From an uncultured Paracoccaceae bacterium (GTDB lineage: Bacteria > Pseudomonadota > Alphaproteobacteria > Rhodobacterales > Rhodobacteraceae), in NCBI GenBank assembly GCA_947500005.1, contig CANMQJ010000001.1:310001-374000 (forward strand): DNA of 64,000 nt, given 5' to 3'. The notes beneath the pieces were generated by a model that did no database searches, was not told the origin of the DNA, and saw nothing but the letters and a program-made list of their open reading frames with translations. Made by a program: the position numbers and the translations under genes. Below, piece after piece: positions 1 through 9,046 of the stretch (position 1 is the stretch's first letter; every line of letters begins with the position of its first letter).

Positions 1-1
1 T

Positions 2-2731
2 CAGGCGCTGGAGGCCCTGGGCAAAGGCCGCGTGATGACCGTGGCGGCGGATGTCTGCAACATCACGCAGATGCGCGCCGCCGTGGCGCAGGCCGAGGAG
101 GCGTTCGGCGCCATCACCGGCGTGATCCATGCGGCCGGGCGTGTCGATGACGGGCCGCTGCTGACCCGCACCGATGCCGAGATCGGCGAGGTGCTTGCGC
201 CCAAGATCACCGGGTTGCAGGTGCTCGACCAGGTCTTTCCCGACGGGATGATCGAGGTGGTGGTCCTGTTCAGCTCGTCGAGTACCGCAACGCGGCCGGC
301 GGGACAGGTGGATTACGTGGCCGCCAACGAGTACCTCAACGCCTGGGCACGCTCGCGCGTCAACGCGGCGACGCGGGTCGTGGCGGTGAACTGGGGAGTC
401 TGGGCCGATGCCGGCATGGCTGCCGAGGCGATGGCCGCGCGGCTGGGCGGCAGCCAGCCCAGCGAGCGCATCCCAGTGGCGCCGCCCCTTCTGGACGAGG
501 GTGGGTTCGATGCCGGGGGCAACCGGGTCTTCGTCTCGACCCTGCGGACCGAGGGTGCCTGGGTTCTGGACGAGCATCGTACCGCCGCGGGCGAGGCGCT
601 GATGCCCGGGACGGGCTATGTCGAGCTGGCGGCGCAGGCGTTGCGCGCGCATGGGGTCGAGGGGCCCTTCACGATCCGCGATCTCTATTTCTTCCGGCCG
701 CTCTGGACCGCGGCGGCGCCGCGCGAGATGGTCGTCCGGCTTGAAAGCCTGCACGAGGGCTTCGCCTTTTCCGTGCACAGCGCGGTCGAGGGGGGCTATA
801 TCCTCAACGCGCAGGCGGTGCTGGTGCCGGGCGGGGGCAACGCCGGGACAGTCGATCTGACCGAGGTGGCGGCCCGCTGCGCCCAAGTCAGCCGTGCCGC
901 GCCCGAAGAAGCCATCCGATCCCCGCAGGAAGTGCATCTGAAATTCGGACCGCGATGGCAGGTGACCCGCCAGACCGCCCTGGGCGAGGGCGAGGGGTTG
1001 GCACGCCTGGCGCTGCCCGATGCTTATCGCGGCGACATGGCGGACGGCTACTTGCTGCATCCCGGTCTGATGGACCTGGCGACGGGCTGGGCGATCTCGC
1101 TGGCGCCGGGATATGACGGGCGCGCACTGTGGGTGCCTGTCTCCTATCGTGAAATCCGGGTGCACGCGCCGCTGCCGGCCGAGATCCGGTCCTGGGTCCG
1201 GCTGAGCGAAGGGGCGACGCCGATCGACGGGTTCGTCTCGTTCGATGTGACGTTGTCCGATGCCGAGGGCAATCTGCTGGTCGAGGTGGACGGGTTCCAG
1301 ATGCAGCGTACCAGCGAGGTGCTCTCGCGCCCGGCGCGTGAGACGGCCGATACCGACGCCGCCGCGCTGGGGCTGGAGGCCTCAGGGCGCGGCGTACCGC
1401 TGTCGCCCGAGGAACAGCGGCTGCATCACAATATCGGGCAGGGAATCCGGGCCGAAGAGGGTGCAGAGGCGCTGCGCCGGGCGCTCAATACCGGGCTGAG
1501 CCAGGTGGTCGTGACCTCGATGGACCTGCCCGCGCTGATCGCGCAGGCGGATCGCGCGGTGGCGCAGGCCGAGGCTGGCGGGCAGAGTTTCGAGCGCCCG
1601 CAGCTCGATACCGATTACGTCGCGCCGCGCGGCGAGGTCGAGACCGTGCTGGCAGGCTTCTTCGAGACGCTGCTGGGGGTGAGCCAGGTCGGCGTCGAGG
1701 ACAGTTTCTTCGACCTGGGCGGGCATTCCCTGATCGCGGTGCGTCTCTTCGCGCAGATCAAGCGGCGGTTCGACGCGGAATTCCCCATCTCGATCCTGTT
1801 CGAGGCGCCGAGCGTGGCGCGCATCGCCGAACGGATCGAGGCGCGGATCGGGCCCAGCGGTGCTGCCCCGGCCGAGGAGGAGGCCACCGCCTTCCGCCAT
1901 GTCGTGCCGCTGCACGTGGCGCGTGAAGGGTGGGCCACGCCCTTCTTCATCGTGGCGGGGATGTTCGGCAACGTGCTGAACCTGCGTCACCTTGCGCTGA
2001 TGCTGGGGCGCGAACGTACGGTCTATGGTCTTCAGGCGCGCGGGTTGATCGGAGACGAAGAGCCACACCGCACGATGGAGGAAGCCGCGGCCGATTACAT
2101 CGCCGAGATGCGACAGGTGCAGCCCGAGGGCCCCTATATGCTGGGCGGCTATTCAGGCGGTGGCATCACCGCCTATGAAATCGCGCGCCAACTGGAGGCG
2201 GCGGGCGAAAGCGTCGCGGTCATCGCTATGATCGATACGCCCCTGCCCGTGCGGCCGAGCCTGTCGCGGCAGGACAAGGCCTTGATCAAGATGCAGGAAT
2301 TCCGCCGAAAGGGGCCGGGATACCTTGCGGAATGGGTGCGCAACCGCCTGGCCTGGGAGGTGGAGCGCCGCAAGGCCCCGCCGCCCGACAATGGCGTGGC
2401 GGCCTTCAACAATCTCAAGATCGAGACCGCGTTCCGCGAGGCCATCGCGGCCTACCGGGTCACTCCGTGGGATGGGCGGGTCGTGCTGTTCCGGCCCCCG
2501 CTCGACCGCTATTGGCAGGTGAGCGGCGGGCAATGGGTCTCGCGCCTGCGGGAATATGTCTTCGACGACAATGAATGGCGACGCTTCGTGCCGAATACCG
2601 AGGTGGTCGAGGTTCCGGGCAACCACAACAGCATGGTGCTGGTGCCCAATGTCTCGGTCCTGGCCGAACACCTTAAATCGGTGCTGGATTCACTGGATAC
2701 GGCGTCCACGGTTCGGCGAGCGGCGGAGTAG
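2..2731 (+). CDS. Hybrid PKS C-terminal part: KR-DH-carrier-thioesterase (left end missing)
   Basis: The reading frame is open from the left edge, so this is the last 909 residues of a larger synthase. Visible domains, in order: a ketoreductase end (residues 1-150; VIHAAGRVDDG, Ser run near 91-94, Tyr105 in VDYVAAN); a dehydratase-like double hotdog (about 180-440; His192, PGTGYVE near 202, Asp358 in HPGLMDLATG); a carrier domain with LGGHSL (Ser576); and a thioesterase (about 620-900; GYSGG Ser718, Asp745, His875). It should reduce and dehydrate a polyketide intermediate and release the product. The carrier motif is of peptidyl-carrier type, which suits a PKS/NRPS hybrid. KR before DH is not the usual order. 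The glycosyltransferase gene starts 7 bp downstream, so the two are probably co-transcribed. Domain calls are firm; the product is unknown. Confidence 0.93.
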   Translation, partial: QALEALGKGRVMTVAADVCNITQMRAAVAQAEEAFGAITGVIHAAGRVDDGPLLTRTDAEIGEVLAPKITGLQVLDQVFPDGMIEVVVLFSSSSTATRPAGQVDYVAANEYLNAWARSRVNAATRVVAVNWGVWADAGMAAEAMAARLGGSQPSERIPVAPPLLDEGGFDAGGNRVFVSTLRTEGAWVLDEHRTAAGEALMPGTGYVELAAQALRAHGVEGPFTIRDLYFFRPLWTAAAPREMVVRLESLHEGFAFSVHSAVEGGYILNAQAVLVPGGGNAGTVDLTEVAARCAQVSRAAPEEAIRSPQEVHLKFGPRWQVTRQTALGEGEGLARLALPDAYRGDMADGYLLHPGLMDLATGWAISLAPGYDGRALWVPVSYREIRVHAPLPAEIRSWVRLSEGATPIDGFVSFDVTLSDAEGNLLVEVDGFQMQRTSEVLSRPARETADTDAAALGLEASGRGVPLSPEEQRLHHNIGQGIRAEEGAEALRRALNTGLSQVVVTSMDLPALIAQADRAVAQAEAGGQSFERPQLDTDYVAPRGEVETVLAGFFETLLGVSQVGVEDSFFDLGGHSLIAVRLFAQIKRRFDAEFPISILFEAPSVARIAERIEARIGPSGAAPAEEEATAFRHVVPLHVAREGWATPFFIVAGMFGNVLNLRHLALMLGRERTVYGLQARGLIGDEEPHRTMEEAAADYIAEMRQVQPEGPYMLGGYSGGGITAYEIARQLEAAGESVAVIAMIDTPLPVRPSLSRQDKALIKMQEFRRKGPGYLAEWVRNRLAWEVERRKAPPPDNGVAAFNNLKIETAFREAIAAYRVTPWDGRVVLFRPPLDRYWQVSGGQWVSRLREYVFDDNEWRRFVPNTEVVEVPGNHNSMVLVPNVSVLAEHLKSVLDSLDTASTVRRAAE

Positions 2732-2738
2732 CACAGGT

Positions 2739-3752
2739 ATGAACTCAGGCTCCATCCTTGCCGTCATCCTCAATTATCGAACTCCCGAGATGACGTTGGC
2801 CGCCTGCACGGCGGCGCTGGACGAGATGCGCGATCTTGGCGAGATCGTGATCGTCGACAACGCGTCGGACGACGGCTCCTTCGAGATGTTGTCGGATGAG
2901 GCGCAGGCGCGCGGCTGGACCGAGGGCGGGCTGGTGCGGGTGCTGCAAAGCGGGCGCAATGGCGGGTTCGGCGCAGGCATGAATTTCGGCATGGCCGCGG
3001 GGATGTCGGACGGGTCGAAACCCGGCTTCTATTACCTGCTCAACTCGGACGCGAAACCCGACCCCGGCGCGATCCGCGCCCTTCGGGATTTCCTGCTGTC
3101 AGAGCGCAAGGCCGGGCTGGTGGGCAGTGCGCTGCGTGGCCCCGATGGTGAGCCGCACCGCACCGCGTTCCGTTTCCCGACGATCGCGGGCGAGTTCGAG
3201 GCGAATGCGCGGCTGGGCGTCATCTCGCGCCTGCTGGCGGACAGTATCATCGCCTTTCCACCGCCGCGGGACCCTGTGCAGGTGGACTGGACGGCAGGGG
3301 CCAGCCTGATGATCCGGGCAAAGGTGATCGAAGACACCGGCGGGTTCGACGAGGCGTTTTTCCTCTATTACGAGGAAACCGACCTGTGCCGGCGGGCGGC
3401 CGAGGCGGGCTGGACCACCCATTACCTGCCGGAAAGCACCGTCGTGCATGTCGGGTCCGCCAGCACCGGGATGAAGACCTGGACGCGGACACCGCAATAT
3501 TTCTTCGAGTCGCGGCTGCATTACCTGACCAAGCATCACGGCCGCGCCTATGCCGTGATGTCGACCCTCGCGGCGCTGACGGGTGGCGCGATCTGGCGTC
3601 TGCGGCGGCTGGTGGGCAACAAGCCCCAGCTCGACCCCGACCGGCACTGGCTGGACCTGGCCGGTCATTCCCTGCGCACCGTCCTGCGGCAGCCCAGGCC
3701 GGGCCTCTCGCAGTCCCGCAAGCTTTCCTCAATGACGGAGGACGGAAGATGA
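2739..3752 (+). CDS. Family 2 glycosyltransferase, rhamnosyltransferase-like
   Basis: The protein has 337 residues and a GT-A fold. The N-terminal nucleotide-binding strand reads AVILNYRTPEMT, followed by IVIVDNASDDGS, a metal-binding NSDAKPDP motif, and the acceptor-side block GGFDEAFFLYYEETDLCRR typical of WbbL/rhamnosyltransferase-like GT2 enzymes. ATG 2739 is preferred over upstream in-frame codons because these overlap the end of the synthase gene and this start opens directly into the conserved strand. It ends in an ATGA overlap with the adenylation gene, so it lies inside the PKS/NRPS operon. It may glycosylate the product of that cluster or serve the polysaccharide genes further right. 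The sugar donor cannot be read from the sequence. Confidence 0.93.
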   Translation: MNSGSILAVILNYRTPEMTLAACTAALDEMRDLGEIVIVDNASDDGSFEMLSDEAQARGWTEGGLVRVLQSGRNGGFGAGMNFGMAAGMSDGSKPGFYYLLNSDAKPDPGAIRALRDFLLSERKAGLVGSALRGPDGEPHRTAFRFPTIAGEFEANARLGVISRLLADSIIAFPPPRDPVQVDWTAGASLMIRAKVIEDTGGFDEAFFLYYEETDLCRRAAEAGWTTHYLPESTVVHVGSASTGMKTWTRTPQYFFESRLHYLTKHHGRAYAVMSTLAALTGGAIWRLRRLVGNKPQLDPDRHWLDLAGHSLRTVLRQPRPGLSQSRKLSSMTEDGR

Positions 3753-6700
3753 GCTTTTCCTGTGTATTGATCGGTCAAGAGTCGCTCCTTGTCGGCTGCG
3801 GCGAGGCATTGCTCGAGGCGGGACACGAGATCCGCGCCGTGATCTCGCCCGATGCGGAAATCCGCGCCTGGGCGCGGGGCAAGGCGATCCCGCAAGGCGC
3901 GCGGATCGCCGATCTGACGGAGCAGTTCGCGCCGGGCGGGTTCGACTGGCTTTTGTCCATCGCGAACCTTGCGGTGATCCCCGAGACGGTCCTGGCCCTG
4001 CCCGCGAAAGGCGCGGTGAATTTCCATGACGGCCCCCTGCCCGCCTATGCCGGGCTCAACACGCCGGCCTGGGCGTTGCTGGAGGGCGAGGCACGGCATG
4101 GCGTGACCTGGCACGTGATCGAGGGCGGGATCGACGAGGGCGATATCCTGGCGCAGGAGATGATCGAGATCGCCGGTGACGAGACGGCCTTTTCGCTCAA
4201 CTCCAAATGCTACGCCGCCGCGATGGACAGTTTCCCGGCCGTGATGGCCCAGCTGGAGAACGGGTTGGAGCGGCAGGCGCAGGACCTGACCGGACGGCGC
4301 TATTTCGCCCGCGACCAGCGGCCGGAGGGCTTTGCCCGGCTGGACCTGCACCGGCCCGCCGGGGCGCTGGCACGGCAGGTGCGGGCGCTGGATTTCGGGG
4401 GGTACTGGAATCCGCTCGCCTGCGCCAAGCTGGAAACCGGCACGGATGTACTGCGGGTTTCCGGGGCGGAACCGGCCGGACGCTCGGGCGCCCTGCCGGG
4501 AACGGTGGTCGAGGCCGAGGGCGATGCCCTGGTCGTGGCGACGGGCGATGGCGACCTGAGGCTGACCGGTGTGACGAATCTGATCGGGGGCAAGGCCGAC
4601 CTGCCGGAGGTCGGAGCGCGCCTGCCGGGCATCGGTGCGGCAGATCTCGACGCGCTGACGGAGTTTCAGGCGCGGGTGGCGAAGGTCGAACCGGCCTGGC
4701 GGCGCGACCTTCAGGCGCATCATCCGCTTCCCGTTCCGCTGGCCGGGCGCGGTGCGGCGGGCGGATGGTCGGCGCAGCGCATCTCGGTCCCTTACGGGTT
4801 GGACGAGGCGGGCTTGCGCGCTGCGGCGCTGGTCTGGGCGCTGCGCGGCAGCGGAGAGGAATATGGCGATGTGGCGCTGACCACGCCCGCGCTGCAGGCG
4901 GATGCTGCGACGGGCTACGTCGCGCCCTGGGTGCCGGTGCAGGTGAGCGCTGAAAGCACACTGTCACATCTGGCCGAAGCGGCGGAGACAGCCGCCGCAC
5001 GCGACGCGGGCTTTGCCCTGGACCTGATCGCGCGCGACCCGGCCATCACGGCAGCGGGCACGCCACCCGTGGCACTGGCGCTGGACGGCGCGGGACCGAT
5101 CGAGGGCGGCCTGGTGACGGTGAGCCTGCAGAACGGTGGCGCGACCCTGCACCTGCGCGAGGGGCTGATCGATGACCGGACCGCGGAAATCCTCGCCCGC
5201 AGGCTGGAGGTCGCGCTGCAGGCGGTGGCGGCGGCGGAGATGGGCGCCAAGGCGGGCGACATCGACACTTTGCCCGCCTCGGAACGCGCGCAGATGCTGA
5301 AGGAGTGGAACCGCACGGCGCGAGACTATGATCGGGGCCAGATGATCCACGAGGCATTCGAGGCGCAGGTCGCAAGGACACCCGAGGCGATGGCGCTGGT
5401 CTTCGAGGCCGAGGAGCTGAGCTATGCCACGCTCAACGCGTGCGCCAACAGCGTGGCCGAACGGCTGCGCGCGATGGGCGTGGGTCCGGGCGCGCATGTC
5501 GGGCTTTACCTCGATCGCTCGCCCGCGCTGATCGTGGGCGCGCTGGCGATCCTCAAGGCCGGGGGCGCCTATGTGCCGCTCGATCCCGCCTATCCGGCGG
5601 ACCGGATCGCGCATTACATCGCCGACAGCGAGGCGGCGGTGATCGTCACGCGCAGCGGGATGGAAGGTGACCTTCCCGCTTCCGACGCCGACATCCTGCT
5701 GATCGACACGGTCGAGACCGATCCGCGGGCCGCCGACACCGACAGCGGGGCGACGGCGGATGACCTAGCCTATGTGATCTATACCTCGGGCTCCACCGGG
5801 ACGCCCAAGGGGGTGATGGTCGAGCATCGCAACGTCGCCAATTTCTTTGCCGGCATGGACGACCGGATCGACCACGAGGCCGGCGGCGTATGGCTGGCGG
5901 TGACCAGCCTGAATTTCGATATCTCGGTGCTGGAGATCTTCTGGACGCTGGCGCGCGGGTTCAAGGTGGTGCTCTCCTCTGGCGAAAACAGGGCCGAGGT
6001 GTCGAAGGGGCCCATCGCGATTTCGGACCGGCACATGGATTTCAACCTCATGTATTGGGGCAATGATGACGGGCCGGGGCCAAAGAAATACGAGCTGCTG
6101 CTGGAAGGCGCGAAATTCGCCGATGCCAACGGGTTCAACGCGGTCTGGACGCCCGAGCGGCATTTCCATGCCTTTGGCGGCCCCTATCCGAACCCGGCGG
6201 TGACCGGTGCGGCGGTGGCCGCCGTCGCCCCGAACCTGTCGGTGCGGGCGGGCAGCTGCGTCGCGCCCCTGCACCATCCGGCGCGCATCGCCGAGGACTG
6301 GGCGGTGATCGACAACCTCACAGGCGGGCGCGCGGCGATCGGTTTTGCCTCGGGCTGGCAGCCGGACGATTTCGTGCTGCGCCCCGAGAACGCGCCGCCA
6401 CACAACAAGCCCGCCATGTTCGAGGCGATCGACACGGTACGCAAGCTGTGGCGCGGCGAGGCGGTAGGATTTGTCCGCGCCGACGGGTCGATCCACGAGG
6501 TGGTGACGCAGCCGCGCCCCGTGTCGAAGGAGCTGGCCGTCTGGGTGACCACGGCGGGCAACCCCGAGACATGGCGCGAGGCGGGACGCGTGGGGGCAAA
6601 CGTCCTGACCCATCTTCTCGGCCAGTCGATCTCGGAAGTGGGTGAGAAGATCCGTATCTATCACGCAGCCCTGCGCGAGGCGGGCCACGATCCGGCCGAT

Positions 6701-8335
6701 TTCCGGGTGACGCTGATGCTGCACAGCTACCTCTCCGAGACGCGGGAGGAGGCACGCCGCATCGCGCGCGAGCCGATGAAGGACTACCTGCGCTCGGCCG
6801 CCGGGCTGATCAAGCAATATGCCTGGGCCTTTCCGGCCTTCAAGAAACCCAAGGGCGTCAGCAACCCGTTCGAGATGGATCTTGGCAGCCTGTCCGGCGA
6901 CGAGCTTGAGGCGATCCTCGATTTCGCCTTCGAGCGGTATTTCGAGGACTCGGGGCTTTTCGGCACGGTCGAGGACGGCGTCGCGCGGGTCGAGGCGCTG
7001 AAGCGGATCGGCGTGGACGAGGTGGCCTGCCTGATCGATTACGGCATCGATCCCGCGCTGGTGCTGGAGGGGCTGAGGCCGCTGGCCGAGGTTCTGGCGC
7101 GGGTCAACGCGCCCTCGGCGCTGGCGGAGGACGATTTCTCGCTGGCGGCGCAGATCATCCGGCATGGCGTCACGCATATGCAATGCACGCCTTCGATGGC
7201 GCGGATGATCGCGATGAACGACGAGGCGCGGATGGCGCTGGGGCGGGTCAAGACGCTGCTGCTGGGTGGCGAGGCGCTGGCGGGGGAGCTGGTCGAGGAT
7301 CTGCGCGAGGCGACCTCGGCCAAAGTGCTGAACATGTACGGGCCGACCGAGACCACGATCTGGTCCACCTGCGGCGAGGTGCCGGCGGGCGCGCGCGGCA
7401 CGGTGGACATGGGCACGCCCATCGCCAATACCGCCGTCTACGTGCTGGACGCGCAGGGCGCGCCCTGCCCCATCGGGGTGCCCGGAGAGCTGCATATCGG
7501 CGGCGAAGGCGTGACGCGCGGCTACTGGAAGCGCGAGGCTTTGACGACGGAGCGGTTCGTAAGCGACCCGTTCGCGTCCGAGGCCGGGCTGACCGTGACG
7601 GCGGCACCGACCATGTACCGCACCGGCGACCTGGTGCGCTGGCGTCCCGACGGGCGGCTGGATTTCCTGGGCCGCAGCGACCACCAGGTCAAGATCCGCG
7701 GCCAAAGGATAGAGTTGGGCGAGATCGAATCCGTCATGGCGGCGTTCCCGGGGGTCAGCGGCGCCGTTGTCATGGCGCGCGAGCTGACGCCGGGCGATCT
7801 GCGGCTGATCGGATATGTCACCACGCAAGGCCCTGTTTCGGACGCGGCGCTGCGCGCGCATCTGGCGGCGCGCCTGCCCGAGGCGATGGTGCCCGCGCAT
7901 ATCGTGACGCTCGACGCCTTCCCGCTGACGCCGAACAAGAAGATCGACCGCAAAGCCTTGCCCGATCCGGTGCCTGCGCGGCCCGAACCGATAGCGGAAG
8001 CCGTCGCACCCAAAGGGGGGGCCGAGGCTGAGATCGCGGCGATCTGGTCACGCATCCTGGGCGTGGGCGCGATCCGGCCCGAGGACAACTTCTTTGCCCT
8101 GGGCGGCCATTCGCTGCTGGCGGTCCAGGCCCATCGTGAGATCCGTGCGGCCCTCGATGCGCCGAAACTGTCGATCACCGACATCTTCCGCTTTCCGACA
8201 CTGGCAGGATTGGCCTCGCACCTGTCGGAGGGGTCCGCACCGGTCGAGGAGACGCCCAAGGTGGAGGTACCGGAACGGTCCGAAACCATTTCCAAGCGGC
8301 GCGCGATGCGGGCGAGCCGGAGGGAGCGGACCTGA
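3749..8335 (+). CDS. Formyltransferase / adenylation protein with inserted luciferase-like monooxygenase and carrier domain
   Basis: The protein has 1528 residues. The N-terminus is a methionyl-tRNA-formyltransferase-like domain (about 1-190) with Asn and His in AVNFHDGPLP and Asp in GIDEGDIL, followed by an Fmt C-terminal-like region. Residues about 310-520 look like the remains of a condensation domain, without HHxxxDG. The adenylation domain starts near 530 (YTSGSTGTPKGV, LNFDIS). It is interrupted at about 760-1120 by an FMN-dependent luciferase-like monooxygenase (MDFNLMYWGND, WTPERHFHAFGG, GFASGWQPDDF), and resumes with NMYGPTETT, YRTGDLVRW and NKKIDRKALP. A carrier domain (LGGHSLLAV, Ser near 1454) ends the protein. 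This is the MupA/Atu3671 type of embedded monooxygenase. The protein should load, formylate and oxidise an amino acid; which one is unknown. The start overlaps the upstream stop (ATGA). Confidence 0.95.
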   Translation: MSFSCVLIGQESLLVGCGEALLEAGHEIRAVISPDAEIRAWARGKAIPQGARIADLTEQFAPGGFDWLLSIANLAVIPETVLALPAKGAVNFHDGPLPAYAGLNTPAWALLEGEARHGVTWHVIEGGIDEGDILAQEMIEIAGDETAFSLNSKCYAAAMDSFPAVMAQLENGLERQAQDLTGRRYFARDQRPEGFARLDLHRPAGALARQVRALDFGGYWNPLACAKLETGTDVLRVSGAEPAGRSGALPGTVVEAEGDALVVATGDGDLRLTGVTNLIGGKADLPEVGARLPGIGAADLDALTEFQARVAKVEPAWRRDLQAHHPLPVPLAGRGAAGGWSAQRISVPYGLDEAGLRAAALVWALRGSGEEYGDVALTTPALQADAATGYVAPWVPVQVSAESTLSHLAEAAETAAARDAGFALDLIARDPAITAAGTPPVALALDGAGPIEGGLVTVSLQNGGATLHLREGLIDDRTAEILARRLEVALQAVAAAEMGAKAGDIDTLPASERAQMLKEWNRTARDYDRGQMIHEAFEAQVARTPEAMALVFEAEELSYATLNACANSVAERLRAMGVGPGAHVGLYLDRSPALIVGALAILKAGGAYVPLDPAYPADRIAHYIADSEAAVIVTRSGMEGDLPASDADILLIDTVETDPRAADTDSGATADDLAYVIYTSGSTGTPKGVMVEHRNVANFFAGMDDRIDHEAGGVWLAVTSLNFDISVLEIFWTLARGFKVVLSSGENRAEVSKGPIAISDRHMDFNLMYWGNDDGPGPKKYELLLEGAKFADANGFNAVWTPERHFHAFGGPYPNPAVTGAAVAAVAPNLSVRAGSCVAPLHHPARIAEDWAVIDNLTGGRAAIGFASGWQPDDFVLRPENAPPHNKPAMFEAIDTVRKLWRGEAVGFVRADGSIHEVVTQPRPVSKELAVWVTTAGNPETWREAGRVGANVLTHLLGQSISEVGEKIRIYHAALREAGHDPADFRVTLMLHSYLSETREEARRIAREPMKDYLRSAAGLIKQYAWAFPAFKKPKGVSNPFEMDLGSLSGDELEAILDFAFERYFEDSGLFGTVEDGVARVEALKRIGVDEVACLIDYGIDPALVLEGLRPLAEVLARVNAPSALAEDDFSLAAQIIRHGVTHMQCTPSMARMIAMNDEARMALGRVKTLLLGGEALAGELVEDLREATSAKVLNMYGPTETTIWSTCGEVPAGARGTVDMGTPIANTAVYVLDAQGAPCPIGVPGELHIGGEGVTRGYWKREALTTERFVSDPFASEAGLTVTAAPTMYRTGDLVRWRPDGRLDFLGRSDHQVKIRGQRIELGEIESVMAAFPGVSGAVVMARELTPGDLRLIGYVTTQGPVSDAALRAHLAARLPEAMVPAHIVTLDAFPLTPNKKIDRKALPDPVPARPEPIAEAVAPKGGAEAEIAAIWSRILGVGAIRPEDNFFALGGHSLLAVQAHREIRAALDAPKLSITDIFRFPTLAGLASHLSEGSAPVEETPKVEVPERSETISKRRAMRASRRERT

Positions 8336-9006
8336 TGCCGGGCCCCGAGGCCACGGCGGCGCTGATGCTGGCCGCACCGCTTTTCGACGGGCGGGTCGGA
8401 CTGGCATCGGCAGATCCCCGCGAGCCTTGCGACGCCTATCCCGAGGAAATGGCCGCCGTGAAGGGCGCGGTGGAAAAACGCAGACGCGAGTTCGCCGCCG
8501 GCCGCATGGCCGTCCGGCTGGCGCTGCGCGAACTGGGCGCTCCGGCCCTGGCGGTGCCGATGGGGCCCGACCGCGCGCCAGTCTGGCCGGCGGGGCTGGT
8601 GGGCTCGATCACGCATTGCGACGTGGCCTGTCTTGCCGTGACGGCCTGGGAAGGTGAAATCGCCCTTCTGGGACTCGACATGGAGCGCGACACACCGCTG
8701 GAAAACGATCTGGTGCCCGAGATCTGTACCGAGCAGGAGCGCGCCTGGCTGGCGGCGCTGGAGGCGCCTGGACAGGCGGCAAAGGTGATCTTTTCAGCCA
8801 AGGAGGCGGTCTACAAGGCGCAGTATCCGCGCAGCCGGACCCTGATCGGCTTCGACGCCCTGCATGTCGTGCCGGATCTGGTTGGCGGGCAGTTCACGGC
8901 CGAGTTCCGGGAGGGCGTGCCGGGTTTTGCCGCGGGTCGGCGGATTGCCGGGAAACTCGCCATCGGGCATGGTTTCATCCTCACGGCGGTTGCCGAACCG
9001 GCCTGA
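8335..9006 (+). CDS. 4'-phosphopantetheinyl transferase, EntD/Sfp type
   Basis: The protein has 223 residues and moves the phosphopantetheine arm of CoA onto the carrier-domain serines of the two megasynthases upstream. The three family motifs are present: GSITHC (residues 90-95), the Mg-binding LGLDMERD (Asp115, Glu117), and FSAKEAVYKAQYP (Glu157, Lys161). The stop and start overlap by one base (TGATG) with the preceding gene, which indicates translational coupling. A dedicated transferase at the end of the cluster supports the view that the cluster makes a carrier-bound natural product. Confidence 0.94.
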   Translation: MPGPEATAALMLAAPLFDGRVGLASADPREPCDAYPEEMAAVKGAVEKRRREFAAGRMAVRLALRELGAPALAVPMGPDRAPVWPAGLVGSITHCDVACLAVTAWEGEIALLGLDMERDTPLENDLVPEICTEQERAWLAALEAPGQAAKVIFSAKEAVYKAQYPRSRTLIGFDALHVVPDLVGGQFTAEFREGVPGFAAGRRIAGKLAIGHGFILTAVAEPA

Positions 9007-9046
9007 CAACGTCACATCCTTGGGAAAGTTGCGGGGAGCACGATAC

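Noticed and set aside
5990..7110. Assembly error or gene fusion artefact in the adenylation gene
   Set aside because: The frame is intact on both sides, and an inserted luciferase-like domain at this place is known from the MupA/Atu3671-type proteins.
5765..7900. A 711-codon open frame antisense to the adenylation gene
   Set aside because: It has no domain pattern; the plus-strand frame carries complete adenylation and monooxygenase motifs.
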